A stretch of DNA of 64,000 nucleotides. Origin: Petrosia ficiformis (lineage: Eukaryota > Porifera > Demospongiae > Haplosclerida > Petrosiidae). The stretch spans positions 3,784,077 through 3,848,076 of the forward strand of contig OX345644.1 in NCBI GenBank assembly GCA_947044365.1, in the 5' to 3' direction. This document shows, piece by piece, positions 34,464 through 44,617 of the stretch (its first letter is position 1; every line of letters starts with the position of its first letter). The notes under the pieces are model-generated. The model saw only the letters and a program-made list of their open reading frames with translations. It was not told the origin of the DNA and ran no database searches. The translations under genes were made by a program, and so were the position numbers.

Positions 34464-35120
34464 ATCAGTATTATGTGATTGATTGTGTTTGTCACACATG
34501 TGACATTCGTGCGGAAAAGTTAAACACAACACTTAGAACAGAGCCATGGGAATTTTGTTCCTACATATTTAGAGGACACAGTCACACAGGTATCAGAATG
34601 ATACCATTCATTACAAGGTGGAACACTAAATCCACTACGAGCTTGTAAATTCTGACCGTCCATAGTAAACCTTAATATAATCCATTGATTTTGACCTGAT
34701 TTCCCTTTGATCAAACATAAACTGTCTTCCTAATACCAATGCTGTTCTTGAAGAAAGCCCACAGTCCGATGTCCCAGACTACATTTGTACATCGTTTTGT
34801 ACTTACCGAAATATTGAAATACATGGTAAATTAAATAATATACGTGCCAAGCCAATACCCCTCTCAATCTTGCAACAGAGACAAATTCGAAATTATTATA
34901 ACCACACCCACCTTGATCAAGCATAATACTTAGTGTGAGGTGCAACTGAATGCAGATTCTTTGCAACATTCTGGACCTCCTGGAGCAATCTAACAGTGAC
35001 CTCAACCTTGCTTACAAATTACTGCATGCATAACATCCACTCAAGTCTGCAAGTGAATTCTGTTTTTCATTTGTTCTCCTTTCTCTCTCACTAGAACTAG
35101 TTTGATAGCACGTCTATACA
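34464..35120 (-). repeat. Right half of the 7.3-8.0 kb repeat, with PHD-like relic
   Basis: It continues the homology to 7,306-8,045 after the hAT insertion. The minus strand at 34,714-34,520 encodes 64 residues ending in a PHD-finger-like pattern (CNEWYHSDTC, then PWLCSKCC). Origin uncertain; possibly ORF1 of a retroelement. Confidence 0.45.
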
Positions 35121-35754
35121 TCACACATATATCAACATGTCATTCTAATCTCCTTTTGCTTTTTGTTTATTTAAAGTACCCTTAGCTAACTTCAAAGTAA
35201 CATCAAAGGACGGAAACTTGAATCAAAGCACCACCTGACCACATCCAACAAAGCGTAGGCGTTTTGGGTGATAGAATGCTGATATGCCACCACCATATAA
35301 TATAATCTTTTAATCTACAGTAATTTGGGGTGTGGTACATCCAAGTTCCAGTGAATTGTAGCTTAATTTAGTATTCTATTAAGTTGGTTACACTTCCTTT
35401 CTGGCAGGAAGTTGTAAAATAATTACAACCTTATAAAAGTGAAAGTGATACTATTGAGCACATGACCATTTGACATCTAACCAGTTGTACTTCATTAACA
35501 AGGCCGTAGCTGTTTTCAGTCCATTTGAAGAAATAACAAAACCATTTCAGCTGAAGTCCATTCGCATTCACTTTTGCACTCAATTTTGTATTTGGGTATT
35601 GATGTTTTGATAAGTGCATACCAGTAATCATTAATGAAATATTTGCTGCAATGACTAACCACGTTGTTGCTTTTAATTAAGTCTGTATAATTATATAGAG
35701 CTGTTGTTGAAGTTTATTAAGATAAGTTAACTACTATAAGTTAGTCATGTTAAA

Positions 35755-35804
<50 letters not shown>

Positions 35805-36300
35805 TATATGTGCATGAGTCTTTCCAAAAGAACAAGCCAAAATATACAGCTAATAGTACAATTAATGAATTCAGTCACATAGATAAAATATTACAACAGA
35901 CAAGTGGAACTTCAGCAATATGTACAAAACCAAGATGTAGTCTAACAGACACTTTTCTATGATAGTGTGCTTCCTCTTTCCTGACTAAGCTCTGTTATTT
36001 CATTACTTTGGACAAAATCAATAAATTTATATATGTTATGATTAGTTTTCCTCTCTAAATACAATCATACAATGAACACTAGTCAGCCATGTGCTGATCT
36101 GCGCATGTATTGCATCCTGTGTGGTCAATAGAATCTCTAATACTTCACAAATGGGTAGTATAGTGAACTTCTTCGTAGTGGGTGTAGCTGCATTAAAAAT
36201 AGTATCAAAAGAATGGTGGAGGTGTCAGCAGTTCATAGAACTTTAAAATTTTGTAATTTAGCGATACATTAGAATATTACGGCGATTTTTCTGAATGTAA
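35121..36300. other. Intergenic with (TA)n tract
   Basis: A (TA)n run lies at about 35,757-35,802. I recognise no exon or transposon end elsewhere in the stretch. Its right limit is the repeat shared with 10.16-10.48 kb. Confidence 0.45.
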
Positions 36301-36309
36301 AGTGAACGC

Positions 36310-36660
36310 GAATAGACTTTATCAATCTTCAGGTGAAATCTCTACTTGTGTATGCAGATAAGTCTTAATGGACAAAATATATTTTGGTATCAAATGTTTT
36401 TATGACTAAAAAGAGCTTCTAGATGACCAGAGATCATCGTTGAAGTAGAAAACCGGCGAATGGTAAACTGGCTGAAATTCATCATATTCTTATTCTGATT
36501 GTTCTTTTTCAGACAAATCATTTTTCTGTTTGTTGAACTATCGATTATTTTAGCATGATTTCAATCGGATTTATTGTATAATTCTGGTCTCTAAGTATCA
36601 TGATGATATCTTCAGGCACTATGAAAGAAGAGAATTTCAGCCCTGTATAACTTTCCATAG
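36310..36660. repeat. Dispersed repeat shared with 10.16-10.48 kb
   Basis: Diverged copy of the 10,160-10,480 sequence, here without the piggyBac-like MITE. It abuts the downstream end of the old gypsy pol relic and may belong to it. Confidence 0.55.
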
Positions 36661-38423
36661 CTATTCGTGAGTCATTGGCGACAACAATGGATACCTTGCT
36701 GTCCATAGTGTATTTTTCCTAGAGTTTAAATTTGAAGACTCTGAGGTATGAAGATTGAACATCAACAACTTGTCTACTACAGTAGGTTTATTTCTTTCCA
36801 ATAAGCCATAAATTCTGTACTTTTGTTAGACCACTCCGACCTGCAATAATTAATGTTTTGAGACAAACAGAATCTTCTTGTTGTGCTCTATGGTAATGTT
36901 TCCCCAGGCAATCAGCATTAGCAGCTAAGTGTGAGATTACACCCTGTACAGACAACTCTGTATCAGCAATGTCCGGATGAGAAGCAGATGATTTCAGTAG
37001 GGCATGGGAAAGAGTATCAGCAGTATAGAGTAATTTGCCTGTGACATTCGAAATATTGTAATTAAATCGGGATAGTCAAAGTCGAAATTGGAGAATACAA
37101 AGTAGTAGATTGTTGAGGTTGGCCTTTCCTTGTAACAGGTTTAGAGGTTGTGATCAGTTTCGGATATATGTGTTTGCATGCCTATAATATAATTTGAGTG
37201 GTAGGGCCTCCTATTCTATCTGTGAATACCTTGATTCAGTTTCTCACAATGCTCTTGAGGCATACCCAACAGCTTTCCAATCAATTGTACTATGCTTTTG
37301 AAGAAGAGCAGCACCAAGTCCGTAGGTGGATGCATCTGCACACACCTTTTATTCAGGTGATAGATCATACAAAGCTAAGACAACAGGTGTTTTTAATTTG
37401 TTAATTAAAGGACATGCCTAGCTAATAGTTGCACTTTTTGAATGGCTCCAGCTGAGGTAGTTGATCTGTCATGAGGGACATTGTTCTGGACTTTCTTTAT
37501 CTGAATACTGCTTGGAGATTTCAAAAACTGTTCGTTGAAAGGCATTGTCTTGGGCATGATTCCAAACCCAGGCCTGCATACTGAGCAACTCATGAAGAGG
37601 TTTCGATAAATTTGCAATATGGGAACTAAATTTACCCAGTTGGTTAAAAACCTTCGTAGTTCTGAGATGGTCTTGGGTGTTTCCATTTTCATAATGGTGG
37701 CGGTCTTGCTGGAGTCTGTGCTACCCTGTATTACAGTTAATTCTATGACCTAAAAAATATAAACTTTCTTGACTGAACTTGCATTCTCTTTGTTTAGAGT
37801 CACTCCCACTAATTTGATATTCTGAAGTACTCTATGAAGTCTTGTATCATGCTGCTGTTTGGTTTGTCCAAATATCAGGACATCGTCCATATGGCAAAGT
37901 ACACCTTCCTCCCCGACTAGTATATCACTCATTCTCTTCTGGAAGCATTCTGAGGTGCTGGAAATTCCGAAAGGTAGTTTGTTGAACCAGAATCTTCTAA
38001 ATGATGTGATTAACATAGTTAGATGTCTTCATTGTTCATCTAATAGGATATGCCAGAATCCACAATTGCCATGGAGTTTACAGATTCCTATAGTTGACCT
38101 AAATGTCTCGTCTACTGTTGGTAACGATTGTACCTCTCTCTTCACTCTCTCATTAAGTGGTCAGAAATCATTGCAGATTCAGACTCCACCTCATTCCTTT
38201 GGAACAACTATCATCCTTGCACACCAGTTCGTTGGCTGGTTTACCCTGGTAATAACTCCCATGCGTTCCATACATGCAAGTTCTTCAGCTGCCTTCGTCC
38301 GTAGTGGGAGGGGGACATTTTGATGGGTAAACAGGGAAAATGAATGAGGATCAGGTTTCAGTTTAATCAAATAACCGTCCTTGAAACTACCTAAGCTTGT
38401 AAATTAAAAAAAATAGTTGATTG

Positions 38424-38636
38424 TGTAAAAGAATAGCTCGAAAAGATTTTTTTTAATAACAATACTACAATATCAACTCAACTTAATACAAAAATCAACC
38501 ACTTATATAGCAAACTACTAAATCTAGAATGTTCTAAACATGTGCACAGTTCTAGAAAGTTCTAGAGGTAAGAATAAATTAAACCACAAGACTAATTAAC
38601 ACATAAGAGTTATTGAAGTAGTCAACTGGTCCTTCA
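38424..38636 (-). repeat. 3' LTR (213 bp)
   Basis: TG…CA ends on both strands. It differs from the other LTR by a T/C in a T-run and one T/A near its end. It is preceded, in element orientation, by the purine-rich tract at 38,637-38,655. Confidence 0.9.
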
Positions 38637-41438
38637 CATTTCCTCCCCCTTCTCTGGCACAAAGTGCTGGTGATATTTAATCTCGAAAGTGCATCGACGT
38701 TAGCATTTGCCTGGCCTTTCCTATGCTGGATGGTAAAGCTGTATGGTTGCAGCAAGAGACTCCACCGGGTCAACCGTGCATTCCTCTCCTTAAACTGGTG
38801 TAGCCACCTCAAAGCTCGGTGATCTGTTTGGATAATAAATGTGCACCCCAACAAGTAAGGCTTAAAATGCTTCACTGCTAAGACAATGGATAGACACTCT
38901 TTCTCAACAGTGGAATAAGCTTGCTCTCTTGGTAAAAGTTTTCTGCTAAAATAGGCTATTGGTTGGTCGTCTTCTTCTCCTTGGCTTAAAACAGCCCCCA
39001 CACCAACTCTGGAAGCATCAGTTTGCAGAATGAAAGTACCATTGAAATCTGGGTTCTTCATCAATGGTGCTGATATCAGCATTTCCTTCAATCTTTGAAA
39101 TGCCAGTTCTGCTCTGCTGTTCCACTCCACCTTCTCAGGTAATTTCTTCCTGGTTAGTTCAGTTAATGGTTCGGCAATTGTGGCATAATCCTTCACAAAT
39201 CGTCGATAGTATCCTGTCATCCCAAGAAAAGTCCTTACATCTTTCTTGGTAGTTGGCTGGGACATTTTTGCAACAGCTTGTACCTTGCTATCCTCTGGTT
39301 TAACTCCCCCTCCTCCGATTCGGTATCCAAAGTAGGTGCAGTCATTAGTGGCAAAAGTGCATTTCGCAAGTTTTAGAGTTAAACCTGCATCATCCAGTCG
39401 TTTTAAAACTACATCCAAGTGTTCCAGGTGGTCTACCCAAGTGGCACAATGAACAATGATGTCGTCAAGATAGACTCCTGTAAATGAATCTGTTCCTCTT
39501 AGTACTTCGTCCATCATCCTCTGGAATGTTGCGGGAGCCCCACTTAACCCAAATGGCATCACTGTAAATTGATAAAGTCCTTTAGGGCTGACAAATGCTG
39601 TTTTCTCGTGATCTTCTGAGTTTATTGGAACCTGCCAATATCCCTTGGCTAGGTCTAATGTAGTGATAAATTTGGCATTTCCTATCTGGTCCAGCAGTTC
39701 CTCAATTTGAGGCATGGGATAGGCGTCAAATTTAGTAATCTGATTCAGTTGTCTATAGTCTACGCAAAGGCGTAAACCTCCATCCTTTTTCACGACAATA
39801 ACCAATGGGGATGCCCATTCACTTTCTGACTTCTCAATTATCCCATTCTTCTCCATGTGTTCCAATTCTTCATATACCTTTCCTTTGTAGGCTTGCGGTA
39901 TCCTGTATGATTTCTGTCTAATGGGTGTGCTGTCTGTTGTCTTTATCTTGTGAGTGGTACGGTCAGTACGTCCAGGTGTGTCCCTTGTTACTCGACGATA
40001 CTTGGACAGTAGTTGGTGAATTTCTTTCTTCTTGTTCTCGGGTAGTCGCTGTCCAAATTGAACATCTTGTCCTCTATTAGTCCATTGATACTCTTCAATC
40101 TCCTCTCCATCTTCAATCACCGAATTCACTTGACATGGTCTCTCCTTCCACCTGCTTAATTGATTAACGTGAAAGATCTGATTGCGTCCTCCCTTGTCTG
40201 GCATGTGGATCTCATAATTTACTTTCCCAATTCTTCTGACCACGGTATATGGTCCTTGCCAGTGAGCTACAAATTTCTTGGAACTGCTAGGCAGTAATAG
40301 CAATACTTTGTCACCTGCTTGTAAATTTAGTTCTCGGGCCTTCCAGTCATAGTACTCCTTCTGTTTAGCTTGGGTGAGTCTAGCATTCTTTTCAACAACC
40401 TCCCTGGCTGTCTCCATTCTGTCCCTTACTTCCATGATATATGTCAGAATGTCTCTGTCAGTCTCTGGGTCCTGCATCCACTCTTCTTTCAATATGTCCA
40501 AGGGCCCACGAATATCGCGTCCATAGAGTAACTCGAACGGTGAAAGCCCAAGGGTAGCTTGAGGGACTTCTCTATAAGCAAATAAAACATACAGTAGCAT
40601 GCAGTCCCAGTCCCGCTTTTCTCCTTTCGTCTTCCTCAACATGGATTTCAACGTTCGATTGAACTGCTCCACCAGTCCGTCGGTTTGTGGGTGATAAGGG
40701 CTTGTTCGTAGGGCTTTAACATGTATGAGTCGGTAAAGTTCTCCTAACAGATGTGAAATTTGTCCCCTGGTCAGTGAGAATCTCTTCAGGCACTCCATGC
40801 CTGGAAAACAAGTCGACTAGTACCTCAGCTACTTTAGGTGCTGTGATGCTTCTCAGTGGTACCGCTTTGGGATAGCAGGTAGCATAATTACTGATAACCA
40901 AAATGAAACGATTCCCTCTCCTAGTACAAGGTAACAGTCCAACAATGTCTATAGCAATCCTCCTGAATGGTTCTCCTATTACTGGAAGGAGTATCATTGG
41001 TGCTCTCCCTCTTCGTCCTCCATGTAGTTGGCATTCCTCACAACTCTGGCAATGTCGTCGTACATCTTGAAATAATGTGGGCCAGTAGAATCTTCTCAGA
41101 ATTCGTCGAGTTGTTTTCTCCTGTCCTAGATGTCCGGCTAGCGGAATGTCGTGGGCTAACTTGATAACTCGATCACGATACCCCCTTGGTAGAACGATCT
41201 GTTCCAAGGTGGTTCCTGGTGATTCCCTTGGCGTCCAAATTCGACAGACTAGGCCTTGTATACGTTTGATCCTGGTCGAGTCCTCCTGTTGCATCCATCT
41301 CTGTATGTCTGGGTCTTTCTCCTGTTCTGATTTCAACTGCATACTGTTACTGATGTCCTTCATTTGGTTCCATTGTAGGTTATGCTCTCTCCTTTCTGCT
41401 CTGGTCCTGCGAGTTTTTGGCTTTGACTGCCCAAACAC
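38579..41438 (-). pseudogene. Pol of the LTR element: integrase, GPY/F, reverse transcriptase, RNase H (one frameshift)
   Basis: Integrase begins in 41,438-40,716: HHCC zinc domain (HDIPLAGHLGQ … CQSCEEC) and the first two catalytic Asp (IDIVG, LTDQGTNF). A one-base shift at about 40,750 moves into 40,798-38,579. That frame contains the catalytic Glu in SPYHPQTDGLVEQFNRTL, a GPY/F module (WQGPYTVVRRIG), reverse transcriptase (RLCVDYRQLN, VMPFGLSGAPATF, catalytic YLDD) and RNase H (LQTDASRVGVGAVL, YSTVEKECLSIVLAV, QTDHRALRWL). The order INT-RT-RH in one polyprotein is the unusual feature. The single frameshift probably inactivates this copy. Confidence 0.88.
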
Positions 41439-41755
41439 CTCGTCACTGAATGGAAATTCCTCTAGTGTTCACATTGTCTCCTCCTCATCGTTGTCTTCAT
41501 CCTGCATCTGCACACTCCCAGTCTCCTCTTCATTGTTGTCTTCATCCTGTATCCGCACACTTCCAGTCTCCTCTTCATTGTCCAGTATCCTCTTTTCTCC
41601 ACTCTTTTCTTCCTCATCTTGATGTGTCTTCTTTCCTTCAGTATCATCCTGTGTCCTGTTGTTGCTTCTTTGATCCAATTTCTTCTTTCGGGCTCGGGTC
41701 ATTACTGCTAGTGCAGTGTCCTCCGGTATGCATATGTTGTTAGATTTGCTAGTTG

Positions 41756-42288
41756 TCACAACAATTCCACCTGTTCTTTTTTTGGTAACCGTTTCGCAAT
41801 GTGTCTGTGTAGTGGTACATCCCTCCCTAGTAGCATTTCTTCAGCTAGATCTTGTACCACTGCTGCCTTGACATCATACTCTTCGCCGTCAAATTTCACC
41901 TTAACTGTTGCAAGAGGGTATTCACCAGCTGTTCCATTCCCGAAGGTAACCCTGATAGACTCTTCTCCAATATCCTTTTGCGAGAGCAAACGTTGATGAT
42001 CGTTCGTGATGCTCCACTGTCGATTTGCATCCGTTTAACTGGTTGTCCATTAACCTCTCCTTCTCCGAAGAATTGAATCTTCTTACATTCCTCCTGTACA
42101 TGTAGACTCTTTTCCATACATGCTCTTGCTAAGTGTCCCTTCCTGTTGCACTTAAAGCAAACTATTTCAGCCAAAGGCTTCTTCTGGCCGGTTCCATCTC
42201 TTCTCCCTCGACCTGACCAGTCTCGTGTGGGTGTCGGTCTTGGTTTTCTCAACATTGACCCGGGCATGGGCAGAATCATATGCTTCAA
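41756..42288 (-). pseudogene. Zinc knuckle and aspartic protease region of the LTR element (frameshifted)
   Basis: The first frame (42,288-41,896) carries the CCHC knuckle and the protease catalytic triplet in QIDSGASRTII. The rest of the protease (VTFGNGTAGEYPLATVKV … LGRD) is in another frame (41,989-41,756), so a single-base slip lies near 42,000. The protease would process Gag-Pol. An acidic/basic spacer of low complexity follows (41,760-41,460) before integrase. Confidence 0.7.
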
Positions 42289-43084
42289 TCAGCTCAGCAA
42301 CATCCACTGGCTTCTTGGGATTGCGGGATGCAACCCAGACCCTCAGCTCCTGTGGTAGACCATTGATGAACTGCTCTACTGCTATCTTGTTCATTACTTG
42401 TTCCACTCCTTCATCCGGTTTAAGCCACCTATTCAGTAACTTCATCCCATTTGTAATCCATGCTGTTGGTTCTTGGTCCTTGGTCCAAGTGATCGCTCGG
42501 AATCCTCGTCGACATCGTTCTGGATTAATGTTATAGTGCTTAAAGATGGCTCCCTTTACTCCTTTGTAGTCTATAGACGATCCAAGGTTGGTACAAATGT
42601 CACGTGCTCTCCTATTGAGCAAAGATGTCAGAAGTAACACCCACTCCGTTTCTTTCACCTCCTGGATTTTCATAATCCCTTCAAATGCCTCGAGAAAGTT
42701 TTGAATATCTTCATTCTCCTGGTACGGTGTCATTTTCAAGTGTGCTGTATTTGCCGTGTTTCGATCCGTCTTCAACACTTCTCTCATCACTCCCATCTGC
42801 TCCACATGTTGTTCATGCATAATCCTAACTTGCTCCTGATACGCTTCATACTGTTGCCTCCTCTGCTCTTCATCATGTTGTCGTCGTTCTTCTTGCTGCC
42901 TCTGACTCTCCTCTAGTCGGCGTTGCTGCTCCTGCTGAAATCGAGTGAGCTCAGTTAATGCCGCTGCTAACTGTTCCATGACTCCCTCCTGATTAATTTT
43001 TACGGCCGACTGCCAAGTAGTAGATCGTGATGTAAATGGTCCTCTCTGTTTTCGGCTATAGTCTTGCCTAAGTAAGTTCCTCAA
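42167..43084 (-). CDS. Gag-like protein of the LTR element
   Basis: A 305-residue frame. The N-terminal third is Gln/Glu/Arg-rich and probably coiled-coil (QQEQQRRLEESQRQQEE). A retrotransposon capsid-like region follows (TEWVLLLTSLLNRRARDI … KDQEPTAWITNGMKLLNRWL … FINGLPQELRVWV). The frame ends just before the zinc knuckle, which lies in the overlapping next frame (CFKCNRKGHLARAC near 42,170-42,120). The overlap could be a programmed gag-pol shift or decay. Gag forms the particle that packages element RNA. Confidence 0.75.
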   Translation of the reverse strand: MRNLLRQDYSRKQRGPFTSRSTTWQSAVKINQEGVMEQLAAALTELTRFQQEQQRRLEESQRQQEERRQHDEEQRRQQYEAYQEQVRIMHEQHVEQMGVMREVLKTDRNTANTAHLKMTPYQENEDIQNFLEAFEGIMKIQEVKETEWVLLLTSLLNRRARDICTNLGSSIDYKGVKGAIFKHYNINPERCRRGFRAITWTKDQEPTAWITNGMKLLNRWLKPDEGVEQVMNKIAVEQFINGLPQELRVWVASRNPKKPVDVAELIEAYDSAHARVNVEKTKTDTHTRLVRSREKRWNRPEEAFG

Positions 43085-43206
43085 GGAATAATCTACTCGG
43101 CTGCTTCTTCTCTGCTACTCTCCCGAGTAGGACATAAACTGTATAGATGGTCTTCTTTGTGGGTTCCTCTACAACCGTTCCGAGGTATCCCACCGCTGCC
43201 ACCAAA

Positions 43207-43419
43207 TGTAAAAGAATAGCTCGAAAAGATTTTCTTTAATAACAATACTACAATATCAACTCAACTTAATACAAAAATCAACCACTTATATAGCAAACTA
43301 CTAAATCTAGAATGTTCTAAACATGTGCACAGTTCTAGAAAGTTCTAGAGGTAAGAATAAATTAAACCACAAGACAAATTAACACATAAGAGTTATTGAA
43401 GTAGTCAACTGGTCCTTCA
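43207..43419 (-). repeat. 5' LTR (213 bp)
   Basis: A near-identical partner of 38,424-38,636. In element orientation it is followed by the TGG-initial primer-binding-like sequence (43,206 downward). Confidence 0.9.
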
Positions 43420-43985
43420 TAGATTGCTTGACTTTATGCACATGTGTTAGGATACAAAGGGCTTGTATGGCTGGTAGCCCTAACAGATTTTCTTGAAATC
43501 CTTCAACCATGTAAACTGTTTCCATATGTGCTTTCCTCTATAAGAGAGAGTTAGCGGTATCTCACCCAGAACTGACAGAAATTTATGATCTTGTCCACAC
43601 AATGTCTTCTGGGATATATTGGGCTTCTTTAGCTCAAACTGCTGTGCTGCAGTTTCCGAGATTACTGTAACCTCTGCTCCTATGTCTATTTTGAAGGTGA
43701 CTTCTTGTCCATCGAGTGCTACATTGTACTTCCACGATTTTGTGGTATTACTCAGGTAATCGTGTTCAGATAAGCAGTTTCTACATCAATTTCAGAAAGG
43801 GCTGTAGCTACACTACCAACAGATTTTTTGAAACACTGAGTACTATAGTGTCCCTTTTTCTGACAAAGGTGGCCCACTGCCTGACTAGCAGGGCAGGAGT
43901 GTCGAGTGTGTGACCCTTTCCCACACCTGGAACATTGTTTGTTAGTAATACTTCCATGTTCTTAAGACAGAAATGCTCATAGACA

Positions 43986-44489
43986 ATTCAGTGGCTCGAT
44001 TAATGAATACACTTATCAAAATAGCATCCAATTTGAGCTAAAATCTCTGCACTGGTTGAAACTCTCTTTGTTCATAGTAACTTAATTAAGACATCATCTT
44101 GATATTTGTAGACTAGAAGCTTAAGTTTACTATGAACGTGATTGGAATTGTGCTTAAACGATTGTGATATAGTTCAACAAACAAAAACATGATTTATCTG
44201 GAAAATAGTATTTAATTTAATAATTTACGATGAAGATTTTGCTACCAGTTTTGCTACTCACTGGTTCTCTATCTTAACTATGCACTCTGGACATTTAGAA
44301 GATTTTTTAGTCATAGAAACAGTAATTTTATCAAAAGACATGCAAGTGTGCATTATGACTTATCTCTATGAGACTTCAGGCTTCAGCTCAACACTTGCAA
44401 TTGAAATGTATGGTGGCCATTTTTTTTGCATGCCATCACGCCACAATTCACTATTCTTTAAATAGCACAACTTAATAATGATTATTATC
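43986..44489. other. Intergenic before gene B
   Basis: Possible further remnants of the old gypsy gag, too decayed to call. No exon or promoter motif recognised apart from the conserved block that follows. Confidence 0.4.
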
Positions 44490-44617
44490 ATTTACATTAT
44501 ACACTACTGATCACTTCCATTAATTTAGATTAACACTACTACTATCAGTAAAAAGTAGTTCAGTCAAAAAACTTTAAAAGTACATTGAAGATCAATCACA
44601 GTTATCTTCAGTAATCA
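44490..44617 (+). promoter_or_regulatory. Conserved upstream block of ANK-ROCO gene B
   Basis: It aligns with the blocks before genes A and C (actgatcactt, tttagattaacactactact, atcagtaaaaag, then cagtaatcaatggatga across the start codon). Candidate promoter/5' UTR; the function is inferred only from conservation among duplicated genes. Confidence 0.45.

Larger units (their letters stand above)
38424..43419 (-). mobile_element. LTR retrotransposon, gypsy-type with INT before RT (Gmr1-like order)
   Basis: A 4,996-bp element between 213-bp direct LTRs. Reading on the minus strand: 5' LTR, a TGG-initial tRNA primer-binding-like site (tggtggcagcggtggga, just inside the 5' LTR), Gag, CCHC knuckle, protease, integrase, GPY/F module, reverse transcriptase, RNase H, a polypurine tract (gagaagggggaggaaatg), 3' LTR. 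Integrase precedes RT, unlike canonical gypsy elements. It matches the copia-like order known for the Gmr1 group of Ty3/gypsy elements. LTRs differ at 2 of 213 positions, so insertion is recent, yet at least two frameshifts interrupt the ORFs. No env. A clean target duplication is not visible (CAATCTA versus CAATCAA flanks, one mismatch). Confidence 0.9.
36660..43985 (-). mobile_element. Old K02A2.6-like Ty3/gypsy relic, split by a younger element
   Basis: Two halves on the minus strand flank the LTR element at 38,424-43,419. Right half (43,985-43,420): CCHC-type knuckles (CGKGSHTRHSC, CQKKGHYSTQC) and a protease with IDIGAEVTVI in place of the usual D-[ST]-G-A. Left half (38,423-36,660): reverse transcriptase (VPLPLRTKAAEELACMERMG, NKLPFGISS, CHMDDVLIFG replacing the usual YxDD), RNase H (CADASTYGLGAALLQ) and a tether to integrase (ADTLSHALLKSS). 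Stops and frame changes are frequent. Domain order is ordinary gypsy (PR-RT-RH). LTRs were not found. Confidence 0.8.

Noticed and set aside
41146..41743. Plus-strand Ser- and His-rich frames
   Set aside because: Antisense to the low-complexity acidic spacer between protease and integrase of the LTR element.
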